Source: Affinibrenneria salicis (lineage in GTDB: Bacteria; Pseudomonadota; Gammaproteobacteria; Enterobacterales; Enterobacteriaceae). From it: a DNA stretch of 64,000 bases. Below the pieces are notes generated by a model. It was not told where the DNA came from. It saw nothing but the letters and a program-made list of their open reading frames with translations, and did no database searches. Numbering within the stretch: the stretch's first letter is position 1; each line of letters opens with the position of its first letter. The DNA lies in contig NZ_VYKJ01000014.1 of the NCBI RefSeq assembly GCF_008710095.1, positions 62,001-126,000 of the forward strand, written 5' to 3'. Below are positions 38,752-48,525 of this stretch, piece by piece. The position numbers and the translations under genes were made by a program.

Positions 38752-39552
38752 TTACTGCAGGAATAAACGGCGCAGGTAATGCGGCACCGCGTCATCGGCA
38801 TTCGAACCGATCACTTCCAGTTCGGGCAGCAAATCTTTCAGGCGCTGGTGCGCATCGTGCATGATGCAGCCTTTACCCGCCATCGACAACATCTCCAGAT
38901 CGTTCATGCCGTCGCCGAAGGCGATGCACTCCCCGAGCGAAAAGCCGAGCAGCTTCGCCACCTGCTCCAGCGCATGGCCTTTCGATACCCCGCCGGCCAT
39001 CACTTCCAGGCAGGTGGTCGAAGAGAAGCTGACGTTCACCCGATCGCCCCAGCGGGCGTTGAACGCTTGCTCCAGCGGCAGCAGCGTTTCGTGCCGTTCG
39101 CTGGTGAAGAACACTTTGCACACGCCGTCGGTATCCAGCAGCGCCGGTTCGAACAGCGTGTATTTAAAGGTCGATTCCTGAAAATAGCGCTCTTCTTCTG
39201 GGCTGTTGCGGTTCATGAACCAGTCGTCGTTGCGGTAAACGTGGGTCATGATCTCCGGATTGTGATGTTCCATCCCGAACAGATCGCGGGCGATGTCCTG
39301 ATCCAGATTATGGCTGAAAATCAGCTCGCCCTGCGAATTGTGCACCCGGGCGCCGTTGGAGGTAATCATAAAAGCCTGGATCCCCACGTTGTCGCGCATC
39401 TGCCCTACGTCCAGATGGTGCCGTCCGGTGGCGAAGACAAAATGGATACCCCGCTGGGTCAGCAGCTTTAACGTTTCTTTCGTGTAGGGCGTTAGCGTGT
39501 GTTCGGGCGACAACAGCGTGCCGTCTAAATCGGAAGCGACAACATGGTACAT
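38752..39552 (-). CDS. yigL: HAD-family sugar-phosphate / pyridoxal phosphate phosphatase YigL
   Basis: A 266-residue Cof-type HAD phosphatase, the E. coli length. Motif I is DLDGTLLS (nucleophile Asp8), motif II is ITSNGA, and motifs III/IV are in SKGHALEQVAK and AFGDGMNDLEML. E. coli YigL dephosphorylates sugar phosphates and pyridoxal phosphate and helps in glucose-phosphate stress, where the sRNA SgrS stabilises its mRNA through a site in pldB. pldB lies just upstream here too (53 bases), so that arrangement is conserved. The next element downstream is ryhB, a junction not found in E. coli. Confidence 0.94.
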   Translation of the reverse strand: MYHVVASDLDGTLLSPEHTLTPYTKETLKLLTQRGIHFVFATGRHHLDVGQMRDNVGIQAFMITSNGARVHNSQGELIFSHNLDQDIARDLFGMEHHNPEIMTHVYRNDDWFMNRNSPEEERYFQESTFKYTLFEPALLDTDGVCKVFFTSERHETLLPLEQAFNARWGDRVNVSFSSTTCLEVMAGGVSKGHALEQVAKLLGFSLGECIAFGDGMNDLEMLSMAGKGCIMHDAHQRLKDLLPELEVIGSNADDAVPHYLRRLFLQ

Positions 39553-39605
39553 AACGGCTCATCCAACCTTTGATGATGTGTATTAAGACGGCGTTCGCCG
39601 CCGGA

Positions 39606-40595
39606 TTAATGATAACGGGAAAGATAATGCACGATAGCATCGAAAGCCTGCGCCCGGATGTCATCTTTCTCGAATAAAATCTCATGCCGGGCGCCGGCGA
39701 TCACCTGCAGCGCCGCTATGCCGGCGTGCCCGGCTCGCGCCCGCGCCTGACAGAACAGCGCCTGACTGTGATTATCCACCACCCGATCATCTTCCGCCTG
39801 CAGGATCAGCAGCGGCGTGCTCAGATCCGCCGCATCGGCGATAATCCGCTGGCCGGCCAGCAGCGCTTCTCGCAGCCAGTGGTAAGTCGGTCCGCCCACC
39901 CGCAGTTCCGGGTAATCGGCATAAAAGTGCACGTTGCGGCGGTAGCGCTCCCGGCTGTGAGTCAGCACATTCATACTATACGGCAGCGGCCGCCATTGTC
40001 CGGTACCGATGGCATAATAATCACGCATTGCCGGACGCCGCTCCGCCCAGTCGAGGATACGCCACGCCAGCCAGCGCGGCACCGGTAAATGAATGCCGAA
40101 CATCGGCGCGCACAGCACCGCGGCGTCAAAGGTTTGCGGCTGCTGTAGCAGAAACTGCGCCAGAATCGCGCCGCCCATCGAATGCGCCACGGCGAAACGC
40201 CGCCGGTAATCGCTGCCGGCCAGACAATGGCGCCAAAACAGCGCGACATCCTCGCTATAGTCGCTGAAACGCTCGACATGCCCGCGATGGCGGTCAGCCA
40301 GCAGACGGCCGGAACGCCCCTGGCCGCGATGATCCAGAATCAGCACGTCGTACCCCTGGCGGAACAGATCGTAAGCTACTTCGCCGTACTTAACGTAGCT
40401 TTCGATGCGGCCGGGGAAAATAGCGATCACGCGGTCGTGGTCCGGCGAGGTAAAACGCGCGTAGCGAATGGGTATGTCGTCCACGCCGTTAAACTCGCCC
40501 TCCTGGCGCCGATGCCAAAAATCAAGCAACGAGCCGGTTGCGAAGGCCGCGAATTGGGCTTCCCGCGTTAACAGATCCAGCGAACAGGACGCCAT
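39606..40595 (-). CDS. pldB: lysophospholipase L2
   Basis: Alpha/beta hydrolase of 329 residues (E. coli PldB 340), associated with the inner membrane. The nucleophile elbow is AHSMGGAIL, the catalytic Asp lies in ILQAEDDRVV and the His in GARHEILFE. It removes the acyl chain from lysophospholipids. It is cotranscribed with yigL, and its mRNA 3' end may carry the SgrS target region known from E. coli. Confidence 0.93.
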   Translation of the reverse strand: MASCSLDLLTREAQFAAFATGSLLDFWHRRQEGEFNGVDDIPIRYARFTSPDHDRVIAIFPGRIESYVKYGEVAYDLFRQGYDVLILDHRGQGRSGRLLADRHRGHVERFSDYSEDVALFWRHCLAGSDYRRRFAVAHSMGGAILAQFLLQQPQTFDAAVLCAPMFGIHLPVPRWLAWRILDWAERRPAMRDYYAIGTGQWRPLPYSMNVLTHSRERYRRNVHFYADYPELRVGGPTYHWLREALLAGQRIIADAADLSTPLLILQAEDDRVVDNHSQALFCQARARAGHAGIAALQVIAGARHEILFEKDDIRAQAFDAIVHYLSRYH

Positions 40596-40907
40596 CTACG
40601 CATCCCCGGGCGTCGGGATAACCGCGCCCCCGTCAGCCGGCATTGCCGCCGCGCGTCGGTGAACCCATCGCCATCCTGAGATGTTGATCAAATAGACCTC
40701 GCAAATGAAGAAACCAGCCTTGCATGATACGCGGTGACGCATGACGATATTGTGTTGTCCAGCCAACCTGACGCGGCTCGAAGCAGCGCCGCCCGGCGCT
40801 CGTTCGGGTCCGCTCAACCGCCTGATTTAGCCCAATAGCGATCTGTAGCACAACAAACGACATTGGCGTATTGTGGCATAAAAAATGGCAATCAGGGAGC
40901 TTTCGCC
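40596..40907. other. intergenic region pldB / rhtB
   Basis: About 310 bases between two divergent genes must contain both promoters. I see no clear operator, hairpin or small gene. The E. coli neighbour rhtC is not here. Confidence 0.4.
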
Positions 40908-41531
40908 ATGACCTTAGACTGGTGGTTAACCTATCTGCTTACAACGCTTATTCTGAGTCTTTCCCCCGGTTCCGGCGCCATCAATACCATGAGCACCGGC
41001 ATCAGCCACGGCTATCGCGGCGCGGTCGCGTCAATCAGCGGTCTGCAGGTTGGGCTGTCTATTCACATTGTGCTGGTTGGCATTGGGCTGGGCGCGCTGC
41101 TGTCGCGTTCTCTGCTGGCGTTCGACATTCTGAAGTGGTTCGGCGCCGCTTACCTGATCTGGCTGGGCATTCAACAATGGCGCGCCGCCGGCTCGCTGGA
41201 CCTGCACACGCTGGCCAGCGCCATGCCGAGGAAACGTCTGTTCAAACGGGCGGTGCTGGTTAATCTGACCAACCCGAAAAGCATCGTGTTTTTGGCCGCG
41301 CTGTTCCCGCAGTTTATTATTCCGCATCAGCCGCAGGCCGCTCAGTACCTGGTGCTGGGCGTCACCACGATCGCGGTGGATATTATCGTGATGATTGGTT
41401 ACGCCACGCTGGCGACCCATATCGCCGGCTGGCTGAAAGGCCCGCGTCAGATGAAGATGCTCAATCGCACATTCGGGTCGCTGTTCGTGCTGGTCGGCGC
41501 CCTGCTGGCCACGGCACGGAAATCCGCCTGA
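40908..41531 (+). CDS. rhtB: homoserine/homoserine lactone exporter
   Basis: LysE/RhtB-family exporter of 207 residues (E. coli RhtB 206) with about six membrane helices. The family motif [22 protein letters not shown] is at the N-terminus and [19 protein letters not shown] is central. I start it at 40908, where CAGGGAGC precedes the ATG, not at the longer frame from 40863. It exports homoserine and homoserine lactone. In E. coli the threonine exporter rhtC lies between rhtB and recQ; it is missing here. Confidence 0.95.
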   Translation: MTLDWWLTYLLTTLILSLSPGSGAINTMSTGISHGYRGAVASISGLQVGLSIHIVLVGIGLGALLSRSLLAFDILKWFGAAYLIWLGIQQWRAAGSLDLHTLASAMPRKRLFKRAVLVNLTNPKSIVFLAALFPQFIIPHQPQAAQYLVLGVTTIAVDIIVMIGYATLATHIAGWLKGPRQMKMLNRTFGSLFVLVGALLATARKSA

Positions 41532-41546
41532 CAGCGCGCCGTGGCC
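41507..41546. terminator. inverted repeat at the rhtB/recQ convergent ends
   Basis: GGCCACGGC and its exact complement GCCGTGGCC, 22 bases apart, span the rhtB stop codon. No T-run follows. It may act as a transcription barrier between rhtB and recQ. Confidence 0.3.
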
Positions 41547-41598
41547 GTCAGCGGGAAACGATGGGATGCAGGCGGGAGATAACGCGAGCGACGCCCTG

Positions 41599-43428
41599 TT
41601 AGTCCCCATCCTGATTATCGATATGCTCGCGGATCGCCGTCATAAAGGGGACGCCGAAGCGCTCCAGCTTACGGTGCCCTACGCCGTTGATATTCAACAG
41701 CTCGGCCGCCGTCAGCGGCATCAGTTCGGCCATTTCCAGCAGGGTGGCGTCGCTGAACACGACGTAAGGCGGAATATTGGCTTCGTCGGCGATAGACTTA
41801 CGCAGTTTGCGCAGCCGGGCGAATAGTTTGCGGTCGTAGTTGCCGCTGTAGGATTTCTGGCTGGCGCGCGGGCGCAGATTAATCATGCGCGGCACCGCCA
41901 GCTGCAGCGGCGACTCGCCGCGCAGGATCGGTCGAGCCGGCTCCGTCAGCTGCAGCGCGGAGTGTCGGGTGATATTCTGGCTCAGCAGACCCAGGTGAAT
42001 CAGCTGACGCAGCACGCTGACCCAGTGTTCGTGCGATTGCTCGCGGCCGATGCCGTAAACCGGCAGTTTATCGTGGCCGAATTCGCGAATGCGCTGATTG
42101 GCGGAGCCGCGCAGCACATCGACGATATAGCCCATGCCGAAACGCTGACCGACCCGGTATACGCAGGACAGCGCTTTTTGCGCGTCCACCAGTCCGTCAT
42201 AGCGCCGGGGAGGGTCGAGACAAACATCGCAGTTGCCGCACGGCTCCTGACGCCCTTCGCCGAAGTAATTCAACAGCACCAAACGGCGGCAGGTCTGCGC
42301 CTCGGCGAAAGCCCCCATCGCGTTCAGTTTATGGCGCTCGATCTCGGTCTGCGGTCCGGCCGGCTTCTCTTCCAGGCAGCGCCGCAGCCAGGCCATGTCA
42401 GCCGGGTCATAGAACAGCGCGGCTTCCGCCGCCAGACCGTCGCGCCCGGCGCGACCGGTTTCCTGGTAGTAGGACTCAATGTTGCGCGGGATGTCAAAAT
42501 GCACCACGAAACGCACATTGGGCTTATTGATCCCCATGCCGAAGGCCACGGTCGCCACCACGACCTGCAAATCGTCGCGCTGAAATGCTTCCTGCACCTC
42601 GGCGCGCCGCTGATTATCCAGCCCGGCGTGATAAGCCGCCACGCTCAGCCCACGGCTCTGCAGGCGGGCGCTGATGTCTTCCACCTTCGCCCGGCTATTA
42701 CAATAAATGATGCCGCTTTTACCGCGCTGCCCCTGTACAAACATCCACAGCTGGTCGAGCGGTTTAAACTTCTCCACCAGCGTGTAGCGGATATTCGGCC
42801 GGTCAAAGCTGCTGATCTGAATCAGCGGCTGATCCAAATCCAGCAGACGCACGATATCGCGCCGCGTGGTCTCATCGGCGGTGGCGGTCAGCGCCATCAC
42901 CGGCAGCCCGGGGAAGCGCGGCCTAAGCTGGCCGAGCGTACGGTATTCCGGCCGGAAATCATGGCCCCACTGTGAAATACAGTGGGCCTCGTCGACGGCG
43001 ATCAGCGAAGGATTCCAGTGGCTCAGGTGATCCAAAAAGCTATCGGTGGTCAGGCGTTCCGGCGCAATGTACAGCAGTTTAATCTGACCGTTTCGGCAGC
43101 CGGCCATCACCTCAAGCTGCTGTTCGCGGCTCTGAGTGGAATTCAGACAGGCGGCGGACACGCCATAGGCCTGCAGCTGGTCCACCTGATCTTTCATCAG
43201 AGAAATCAGCGGGGAAACCACCAGCGTCAGCCCGTCGAGGACCAGCGCGGGAATCTGATAGCAGAGGGACTTCCCTCCACCCGTCGGCATCACCACCAGA
43301 CAATCCTGACCGCCAATCGCGGCGTTAATGATCGTCTGCTGGCCCGGTCGAAATTGCTGGTAGCCGAAGGTATCTCGCAATACCTGCTCAGCCAGCATCT
43401 CCTTATTCACTACTTCTGCCGTAGACAC
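41599..43428 (-). CDS. recQ: ATP-dependent DNA helicase RecQ
   Basis: A 3'-to-5' helicase of 609 residues, the E. coli length. Motif I is [13 protein letters not shown] and motif II is [19 protein letters not shown]. The zinc-binding RQC region carries the cysteines of [21 protein letters not shown]. The C-terminal HRDC domain covers about residues 525-605. It acts in the RecF pathway and in resolving recombination intermediates. It is convergent with rhtB and in line with pldA. Confidence 0.97.
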   Translation of the reverse strand: MSTAEVVNKEMLAEQVLRDTFGYQQFRPGQQTIINAAIGGQDCLVVMPTGGGKSLCYQIPALVLDGLTLVVSPLISLMKDQVDQLQAYGVSAACLNSTQSREQQLEVMAGCRNGQIKLLYIAPERLTTDSFLDHLSHWNPSLIAVDEAHCISQWGHDFRPEYRTLGQLRPRFPGLPVMALTATADETTRRDIVRLLDLDQPLIQISSFDRPNIRYTLVEKFKPLDQLWMFVQGQRGKSGIIYCNSRAKVEDISARLQSRGLSVAAYHAGLDNQRRAEVQEAFQRDDLQVVVATVAFGMGINKPNVRFVVHFDIPRNIESYYQETGRAGRDGLAAEAALFYDPADMAWLRRCLEEKPAGPQTEIERHKLNAMGAFAEAQTCRRLVLLNYFGEGRQEPCGNCDVCLDPPRRYDGLVDAQKALSCVYRVGQRFGMGYIVDVLRGSANQRIREFGHDKLPVYGIGREQSHEHWVSVLRQLIHLGLLSQNITRHSALQLTEPARPILRGESPLQLAVPRMINLRPRASQKSYSGNYDRKLFARLRKLRKSIADEANIPPYVVFSDATLLEMAELMPLTAAELLNINGVGHRKLERFGVPFMTAIREHIDNQDGD

Positions 43429-43527
43429 GATTTCCCCAACCCGATGAGATAACAGGCGCTATTGTCAGCGTCACGCCCAAAAACTGCAATTATTTCGCCG
43501 CGCAATCGGCGCGGCGGACGCCATCCG

Positions 43528-44415
43528 TCAGAACATATCGTTCAGCGTCACGCCGACGCCGACGCGCGTCTGACGATGGTTATAATCGATCAGCGACTCG
43601 CCGTAGCCGCTAAACACCTTCGTATAAAAACGGACGTGACTGGTCAACGGGTAGCTCCAGCCGAGTTCGCCGCTGCCATAGCCGCTGTTCCAGTTGTAGC
43701 GCCCTTCCGCGCTAAACACGCTGTCGCCCCAGATATAGCCGACACGCAGTCGATAATACCCCATGTATTTAGTGATATCCGGGTTATCGTCCTGGCTATC
43801 GGAAAAACGCAGCCAGGGTTTAACCTCCACCAGCCAGTCGCCGCGCTGGGCCATCAGGCGAGCATAGGCGCGATTCCAGCTGCGCGACGTCGGCTCTTCG
43901 CGGCCGTTGGACTGGTGATTCAGACCAATTTCCACATCGCGCAGCGTCCAGCCCAGCAGCTCGTAGCTGGTCGCCCAGCCGAGAAACACCTGCGGCTCAT
44001 AATCCGTTTCGCGAAACGGCGACGACTCTTTCTTATTCGACAGCTGCCACCACGAACGTTGAGTATAAGAGGCGCCCAGCAAAGAATTCTCGCCCAAAAT
44101 GCCGCGCCACAAGGGAAATGCGAGGCTAATCTGGAAATTAACCTCGTCCTTCAGCGCATCGTTCGCCCAGTTGTAGCTCTTAATCGCATCTTTATTCAGA
44201 TTGCTGGTATAGGTGTACAACAGATAGTTGCTCTCATAGGGATAAAGCACAAAGGGATCGTCATGCCTCTGCAGCAGATTAGCGATAATGCTGCCGCGTA
44301 CCGCGGGTTTATCCTGAGCCGCTTCCGTTTGCGCGTCATCTGCCCGAACCGGCAGGGTGAAAGCAAGCATGGCCATCGACAGGACAACCATGGCCGACGC
44401 CACTGATTTATGCAT
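43528..44415 (-). CDS. pldA: outer-membrane phospholipase A
   Basis: Outer-membrane beta-barrel enzyme of 295 residues (E. coli PldA 289). The signal peptide is MHKSVASAMVVLSMAMLAFTLPVRA. The active-site His and Ser lie in LNHQSNGREE, and the catalytic Asn in RSWNRAYA. It hydrolyses phospholipids that reach the outer leaflet when the outer membrane is damaged, after calcium-driven dimerisation. I prefer the ATG at 44415; a TTG one codon earlier (44418) is also well spaced from AGGAG. Confidence 0.95.
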   Translation of the reverse strand: MHKSVASAMVVLSMAMLAFTLPVRADDAQTEAAQDKPAVRGSIIANLLQRHDDPFVLYPYESNYLLYTYTSNLNKDAIKSYNWANDALKDEVNFQISLAFPLWRGILGENSLLGASYTQRSWWQLSNKKESSPFRETDYEPQVFLGWATSYELLGWTLRDVEIGLNHQSNGREEPTSRSWNRAYARLMAQRGDWLVEVKPWLRFSDSQDDNPDITKYMGYYRLRVGYIWGDSVFSAEGRYNWNSGYGSGELGWSYPLTSHVRFYTKVFSGYGESLIDYNHRQTRVGVGVTLNDMF

Positions 44416-44763
44416 CAATTCTTATTCTCCTGACTAGCGCGAAAAAATTAGCACCCACGGCGTCATACCGACCATCCCGCAAACTGCGGGTGCGTTGTTG
44501 AACAGATAACGCCGCATCAACGCTACGGCGCGGAGCCGAAGGCAGCCGCCACGCGGCCCGTCCCGGACTGAACGGCATTGCCCCACGGCGGAACATTTTA
44601 CACAGATAATGTCGCTTTGAATCGCTGTCATGCCGTTTATCAGTCATTTCTGGAAATAAACAAAAATGCCGCATAAAATTAACATTCAGGCCACATATTA
44701 TGTCTGTCGGCCACGGCATCCGCCTGAGACCGGCGGCCGCCAGGCACCGCATGGAGGGGCGCG
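44416..44763. other. intergenic region pldA / yigI
   Basis: About 350 bases with promoters for both divergent genes. It includes a short hairpin CCCGCA / TGCGGG near 44477 and an AT-rich stretch at 44640-44710 that probably holds the yigI promoter. I recognise no gene or operator. Confidence 0.35.
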
Positions 44764-45237
44764 ATGTCAACCACCAGCCTGCTAAACCAAAATGAGATTC
44801 GCCAGAGAGTCGGCGATATCTTTGTCTACCAGATGCCGTTCAACGGCGAACTGGGACTCGCCCTGAATCAGTTCACGCCAGATAGCGCCCGGCTGAGCTT
44901 CGCGCGCGAACAAAAACTCATCGGCAATGCACTGCAGCAAATACTGCACGGCGGGGTGATTGCCGCCGCGCTGGACGTGGCCGCCGGCCTGGTGTGCATC
45001 GGCAACGCCCTGCTGCGCGAAAGCGAAATGACGGAGGAAGAGTTGCTGCGGCGCATGGCGCGCATGGGCACGATCGATATCCGGGTCGATTACCTGCGCC
45101 CGGGCCGCGGCGAACATTTTACCCTCGTCAGCCATCTGCTGCGCGCCGGCAATAAGGTCGCCGTGGCGCGCGCGGATCTGCACAACGAGCAGATGCTGCA
45201 TATCGCCAGCGCGACCGGAACCTGGCTGGTGGGCTGA
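44764..45237 (+). CDS. yigI: hotdog-fold thioesterase YigI
   Basis: A 157-residue single hotdog-domain protein (E. coli YigI 155) of the PaaI/4HBT group. The motif LHGGVIAAALDVAAGL is the active-site helix region. E. coli YigI has been described as a medium/long-chain acyl-CoA thioesterase. AGGGG precedes the ATG. It is followed by rarD on the same strand, as in E. coli. Confidence 0.9.
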   Translation: MSTTSLLNQNEIRQRVGDIFVYQMPFNGELGLALNQFTPDSARLSFAREQKLIGNALQQILHGGVIAAALDVAAGLVCIGNALLRESEMTEEELLRRMARMGTIDIRVDYLRPGRGEHFTLVSHLLRAGNKVAVARADLHNEQMLHIASATGTWLVG

Positions 45238-45308
45238 ATCGCAGATGAAAGGCGGGGGACATTCGGGTAGACTACGCCCTTTCCGCTTTTCTCATCGAGT
45301 CACCGTTC

Positions 45309-46223
45309 ATGGACGCGCCACAAACCCGTCAGGGGATTTTTTTCGCGCTCGGCGCCTATTTTATCTGGGGTATCGCGCCGGTCTATTTCAAAATGCTGCA
45401 GCATGTTCCGGCGGATGAAATCCTGACCCACCGCATCATCTGGTCGTTCTTCTTTATGCTGATCCTGCTGAGCGCCAGCCGCAAGTGGCGGCAGGTTCGC
45501 CACGCGTTGAGCAATGTAAAACGGCTGCTGTTGCTGGCGCTGACGGCGCTGCTGATCGGCGGCAACTGGCTGCTGTACATCTGGGCCGTCAATAACCACC
45601 ACATGCTGGAAGCCAGCCTGGGCTATTTCATCAACCCGCTGGTGAACGTGCTGCTGGGCATTTTGTTTCTGGGCGAGCGTTTTCGCCGCATGCAGTGGCT
45701 GGCGGTAGCGCTGGCCATTGGCGGCGTCTTGATCCAGCTGTGGCAGTTCGGTTCGCTGCCGATCATCGGGCTAAGTCTGGCCTTCAGCTTCGCCCTGTAT
45801 GGTCTGCTGCGTAAGAAAATCGGCATTGACGGGCAGATCGGTATGATGATTGAAACGCTGTGGCTGCTGCCGGCCGCCTGCGTGTATCTGTTTTTTATCG
45901 CCGATACGCCCAGCAGCCATCTGCAAAACAACCCCTGGGCGCTCAATCTGCTGTTGGTTTCCGCCGGCGTAATCACTACCGTGCCGCTGCTGCTGTTCAC
46001 CGCCGCCGCCGTGCGCCTGCGGCTCTCCACCCTCGGCTTCTTTCAGTATCTCGGCCCGACGCTGATGTTCATTCTGGCGGTCGTCTTTTACGATGAGGCC
46101 ATCGGCCAGGATAAACTGCTGACGTTTGGCTTTATCTGGGGCGCGCTGGCGCTGTTTATCATCGACGCCATCGTTAATCAGCGCCGGATGCGCCGTTTGC
46201 AGACCGGCACGGCCAGGCCATAA
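45309..46223 (+). CDS. rarD: EamA-family transporter RarD
   Basis: Ten-helix inner-membrane protein of 304 residues (E. coli RarD 296). The N-terminus GIFFALGAYFIWGIAPVYFK is the family signature, repeated in a second EamA half. RarD has been linked to chloramphenicol sensitivity in Pseudomonas; its substrate is unknown. It is convergent with corA across a hairpin. Confidence 0.93.
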   Translation: MDAPQTRQGIFFALGAYFIWGIAPVYFKMLQHVPADEILTHRIIWSFFFMLILLSASRKWRQVRHALSNVKRLLLLALTALLIGGNWLLYIWAVNNHHMLEASLGYFINPLVNVLLGILFLGERFRRMQWLAVALAIGGVLIQLWQFGSLPIIGLSLAFSFALYGLLRKKIGIDGQIGMMIETLWLLPAACVYLFFIADTPSSHLQNNPWALNLLLVSAGVITTVPLLLFTAAAVRLRLSTLGFFQYLGPTLMFILAVVFYDEAIGQDKLLTFGFIWGALALFIIDAIVNQRRMRRLQTGTARP

Positions 46224-46225
46224 AC

Positions 46226-46245
46226 GCCGCGGGTCGCCCCGCGGC
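46226..46245. terminator. hairpin between convergent rarD and corA
   Basis: A perfect eight-base stem (GCCGCGGG / CCCGCGGC) with a four-base loop fills the 27-base gap between the two stop codons. It is very GC-rich and likely serves both genes, though the T-runs are short. Confidence 0.5.
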
Positions 46246-46250
46246 CGCGT

Positions 46251-47201
46251 TTACAGCCAGTTCTTGCTCTTGAAATAGAGATACGGCGCCAGACCGGCGA
46301 GGATCATCAGCACAATGGCGCCCGGATAGCCGAACGACCAGCTCAGCTCAGGCATAAACTCAAAGTTCATGCCGTAGCTGGAGGCGACCAGCGTCGGCGG
46401 CAGGAACACCACCGAGACCACCGAGAAGATCTTAATGATGCGGCTCTGTTCGATATTGATAAAGCCCATCGCCGCCTGCATCAGAAAGTTCACCTTCTGG
46501 AACAGCGACTCGTTGTGCGGCAGCAGAGATTCGATATCGCGCAGGATTTCCCGCGCCTGCTCCAGCTGGCCGGAAGGCAGACGCGCCTTGCGCACCAGGA
46601 AATTCAGCGCGCGCTGGGTATCCATCAGGCACAGCCGGACCTTCCAGCCGATATCCTCCAGCTCCGCCAGCGTAGACAGCGCTTCGTCATACTCTTCGCC
46701 CTGACGGCCTTCCATAATCACGCGGCTCAGCGACTCCAGATCGCTGTAAATCGTTTCAATTTCGTCCGCCAGCTGTTCAATTTTGGTTTCAAACAGATCG
46801 AGCAGCAGCTCATAGGCGTTGCCGTCCGTCAGGGTCTGGTTGCGCGCACGCATCCGGTATAGGCGAAACGCCGGCAGCTCGCGCTCGCGCAGCGTATACA
46901 GGCGGCCGTCGCGGATGGTAAAAGCGACGGTTGCGTTACCGGCGTGATCTTCCGCATCTTCGAAGAAGAAGAAGGAGTGAATATGCAGGCCGTCCTCATC
47001 TTCAAAAAAACGCGCGGACGCCTCGATGTCCTCCAGTTCCGGCCGGGTCGCCAGTTCCTGACCCAGCTCCTGATGGACCTTTTCCCGCTCGTTATCATCC
47101 GGCTCGATTAGATCGACCCAGAGCGAGGTGGTGAGATCATCCGAATCATCCAGTTCCAGACGAGATAAACGACATTGATCCAGTTTAAATGCGCTCAGCA
47201 T
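46251..47201 (-). CDS. corA: magnesium/nickel/cobalt transporter CorA
   Basis: Pentameric Mg2+ channel subunit of 316 residues, the E. coli length. I start it at 47201 ([19 protein letters not shown]), with GGGAGC upstream; the open frame to 47339 is leader RNA. Residues 1-240 form the acidic cytoplasmic funnel, then a long helix leads to two C-terminal membrane helices. The selectivity motif GMN is in [12 protein letters not shown], near residue 277. A 5' leader of more than 200 bases with a candidate leader peptide and a stable hairpin suggests Mg2+-linked control, as described for Salmonella corA. Confidence 0.97.
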   Translation of the reverse strand: MLSAFKLDQCRLSRLELDDSDDLTTSLWVDLIEPDDNEREKVHQELGQELATRPELEDIEASARFFEDEDGLHIHSFFFFEDAEDHAGNATVAFTIRDGRLYTLRERELPAFRLYRMRARNQTLTDGNAYELLLDLFETKIEQLADEIETIYSDLESLSRVIMEGRQGEEYDEALSTLAELEDIGWKVRLCLMDTQRALNFLVRKARLPSGQLEQAREILRDIESLLPHNESLFQKVNFLMQAAMGFINIEQSRIIKIFSVVSVVFLPPTLVASSYGMNFEFMPELSWSFGYPGAIVLMILAGLAPYLYFKSKNWL

Positions 47202-47342
47202 AGGCAATAGCTCCCTGTGTAATATCAAGATGGACAGCGCCATGAAGCACAAGAAACCGGGGGCGAAACATCGCCAGCTGATTTCAGACCGTTCGACAGA
47301 TCTGACTCGGAGCGACAGGAGGGAGCATGTCGCCGACAACCA

Positions 47343-47376
47343 CTAAGGCTATCAGCGCGCAGGAAGATAGCCTTAG
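47343..47376 (-). promoter_or_regulatory. stable hairpin in the corA leader
   Basis: In RNA sense CTAAGGCTATC and GATAGCCTTAG form a perfect 11-base stem with a 12-base loop, 142 bases before the corA start. The stop codon of the leader peptide lies in the 5' arm, so a ribosome finishing the peptide would hold the hairpin open. Confidence 0.65.
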
Positions 47377-47429
47377 AAGTTGTACCTGATTAACAGGTTA
47401 TTGAGCCACCATCGACTGGGTGTGTCCAA
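47373..47429 (-). CDS. candidate corA leader peptide (CorL-like)
   Basis: An 18-codon frame starting with TTG at 47429, eight bases after a strong GGAGGA site, encodes MDTPSRWWLNNLLIRYNF and stops inside the 5' arm of the leader hairpin. Salmonella corA has a leader peptide (CorL) whose translation controls Rho-dependent termination in the leader. Position and coupling to the hairpin support an equivalent here. The non-ATG start is the main doubt; an ATG four codons from a stop in another frame is the only alternative nearby. Confidence 0.55.
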   Translation of the reverse strand: MDTPSRWWLNNLLIRYNF

Positions 47430-47632
47430 GGCGTGAGTCCTCCGGGAATAATGATGCGCGCATGTTACGCCGAGATGAAAAAGCCTGTCAACTCGAAAAC
47501 CGTGAACAAAAAGCGCGCGCGCTGGCGAAAAATCGGGCTAAACGGCGCGCTGCCGGGCCTGCGGCGACGTGCGGGGCTCGCGCCGTCGCGCTGGCGACGG
47601 CATCATATTATTCCCCTGCGCCGCCTCCCGGG

Positions 47633-48376
47633 CTATTCATCCTCCGGCAGCCAGGCGGTAACCCGGGCCGGAAAGCTGGGCATTGCGGCGAAGTTCGGCC
47701 AGCTGACGTGAATCCAGGCGCCGGTCGCCGGCAACAGCGACAAATTGTTCAGCACTTCGACCTGACAGGCGTTGCGGTTGAGCACATAGTATTCGCCATC
47801 CAGCCCGTTATTGCGCCGGAAATCCACCCCGGCGTCGGTATCCAGCGTTTCATGGCCGATGGCGCTGACGCCGCGTTGCTCAAACAGAAAGCGCAGCGCT
47901 TCCAGCGACCAGCCGGGCGTATGGCTATCGCCCTGCGCATCCCGATTGGCGAAGGCGTCGGCATCAGGCCAGCGCCGGCACCAGTCGCTGGCGAACGCGA
48001 CAAAACTGCCGGCCGGAATGGCGCCATACTGCCGTTCAAACTGCGCGATATCCCCGACGCTCAGGCGATAATCCGCGTCCCGCGCCACCTCGGCCTCCTT
48101 ATGGATGACCAACAGCGGCAACAGCAGCTCTTTGCTGTCCACGCCGTCCAGACAGCGTTTATCGGCGACGAAGTGGCCCGGCGCATCGATGTGCGTTCCG
48201 GTCGGCGTGGTAAAAGTGATTTCCTGCGCGTAAAAACCGTGTTGTTCCACGGTAAACAGCGTTTTACTCCGCATATTGCTGAACGCGCTGAACACCGGGC
48301 TGGCGCTTGTCACCGGGTGGGTTAAATCAACCCATTTCTTTTTCTTTAATGCGTGAATAATTTGATCCAGCGTCAT
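47633..48376 (-). CDS. cyclase-family metal-dependent hydrolase (kynurenine formamidase-like)
   Basis: A 247-residue protein of the cyclase/kynurenine-formamidase family. I start it at 48376 (MTLDQIIHALKKKKWVDLTHP), where GAGG and GAG triplets lie upstream; ATGs at 48391 and 48397 are alternatives. The metal-site motif is present as TPTGTHIDAPGHF (H-x3-D-x3-H). Other blocks are SAIGHETLDTDAG and the C-terminal WIHVSWPNFAAMP. Members hydrolyse N-formylkynurenine or other amides, or act on cyclic substrates; the substrate here is unknown. It lies between corA and uvrD with no functional link to either, beside a partial ERIC-like repeat, so it looks like an insertion into a conserved block. Confidence 0.85.
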   Translation of the reverse strand: MTLDQIIHALKKKKWVDLTHPVTSASPVFSAFSNMRSKTLFTVEQHGFYAQEITFTTPTGTHIDAPGHFVADKRCLDGVDSKELLLPLLVIHKEAEVARDADYRLSVGDIAQFERQYGAIPAGSFVAFASDWCRRWPDADAFANRDAQGDSHTPGWSLEALRFLFEQRGVSAIGHETLDTDAGVDFRRNNGLDGEYYVLNRNACQVEVLNNLSLLPATGAWIHVSWPNFAAMPSFPARVTAWLPEDE

Positions 48377-48525
48377 GTACTCATGCCTCATGTCCATTGA
48401 ACAAAATAAACCAGTCCGGTTCGCGGTTGTGTCAACGGATAACGGCGTCGCTCTACAAGAATGAAGAAGATAACCTGTTGTTATCACAGCCCGGGAACCC
48501 GCCTGGTCATCTGAGAGTACCACAT

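Noticed and set aside
38568..38801. 77-codon frame on the minus strand over ryhB
   Set aside because: It begins inside yigL and runs through the Fur box and RyhB core; sequence conservation is at the RNA level.
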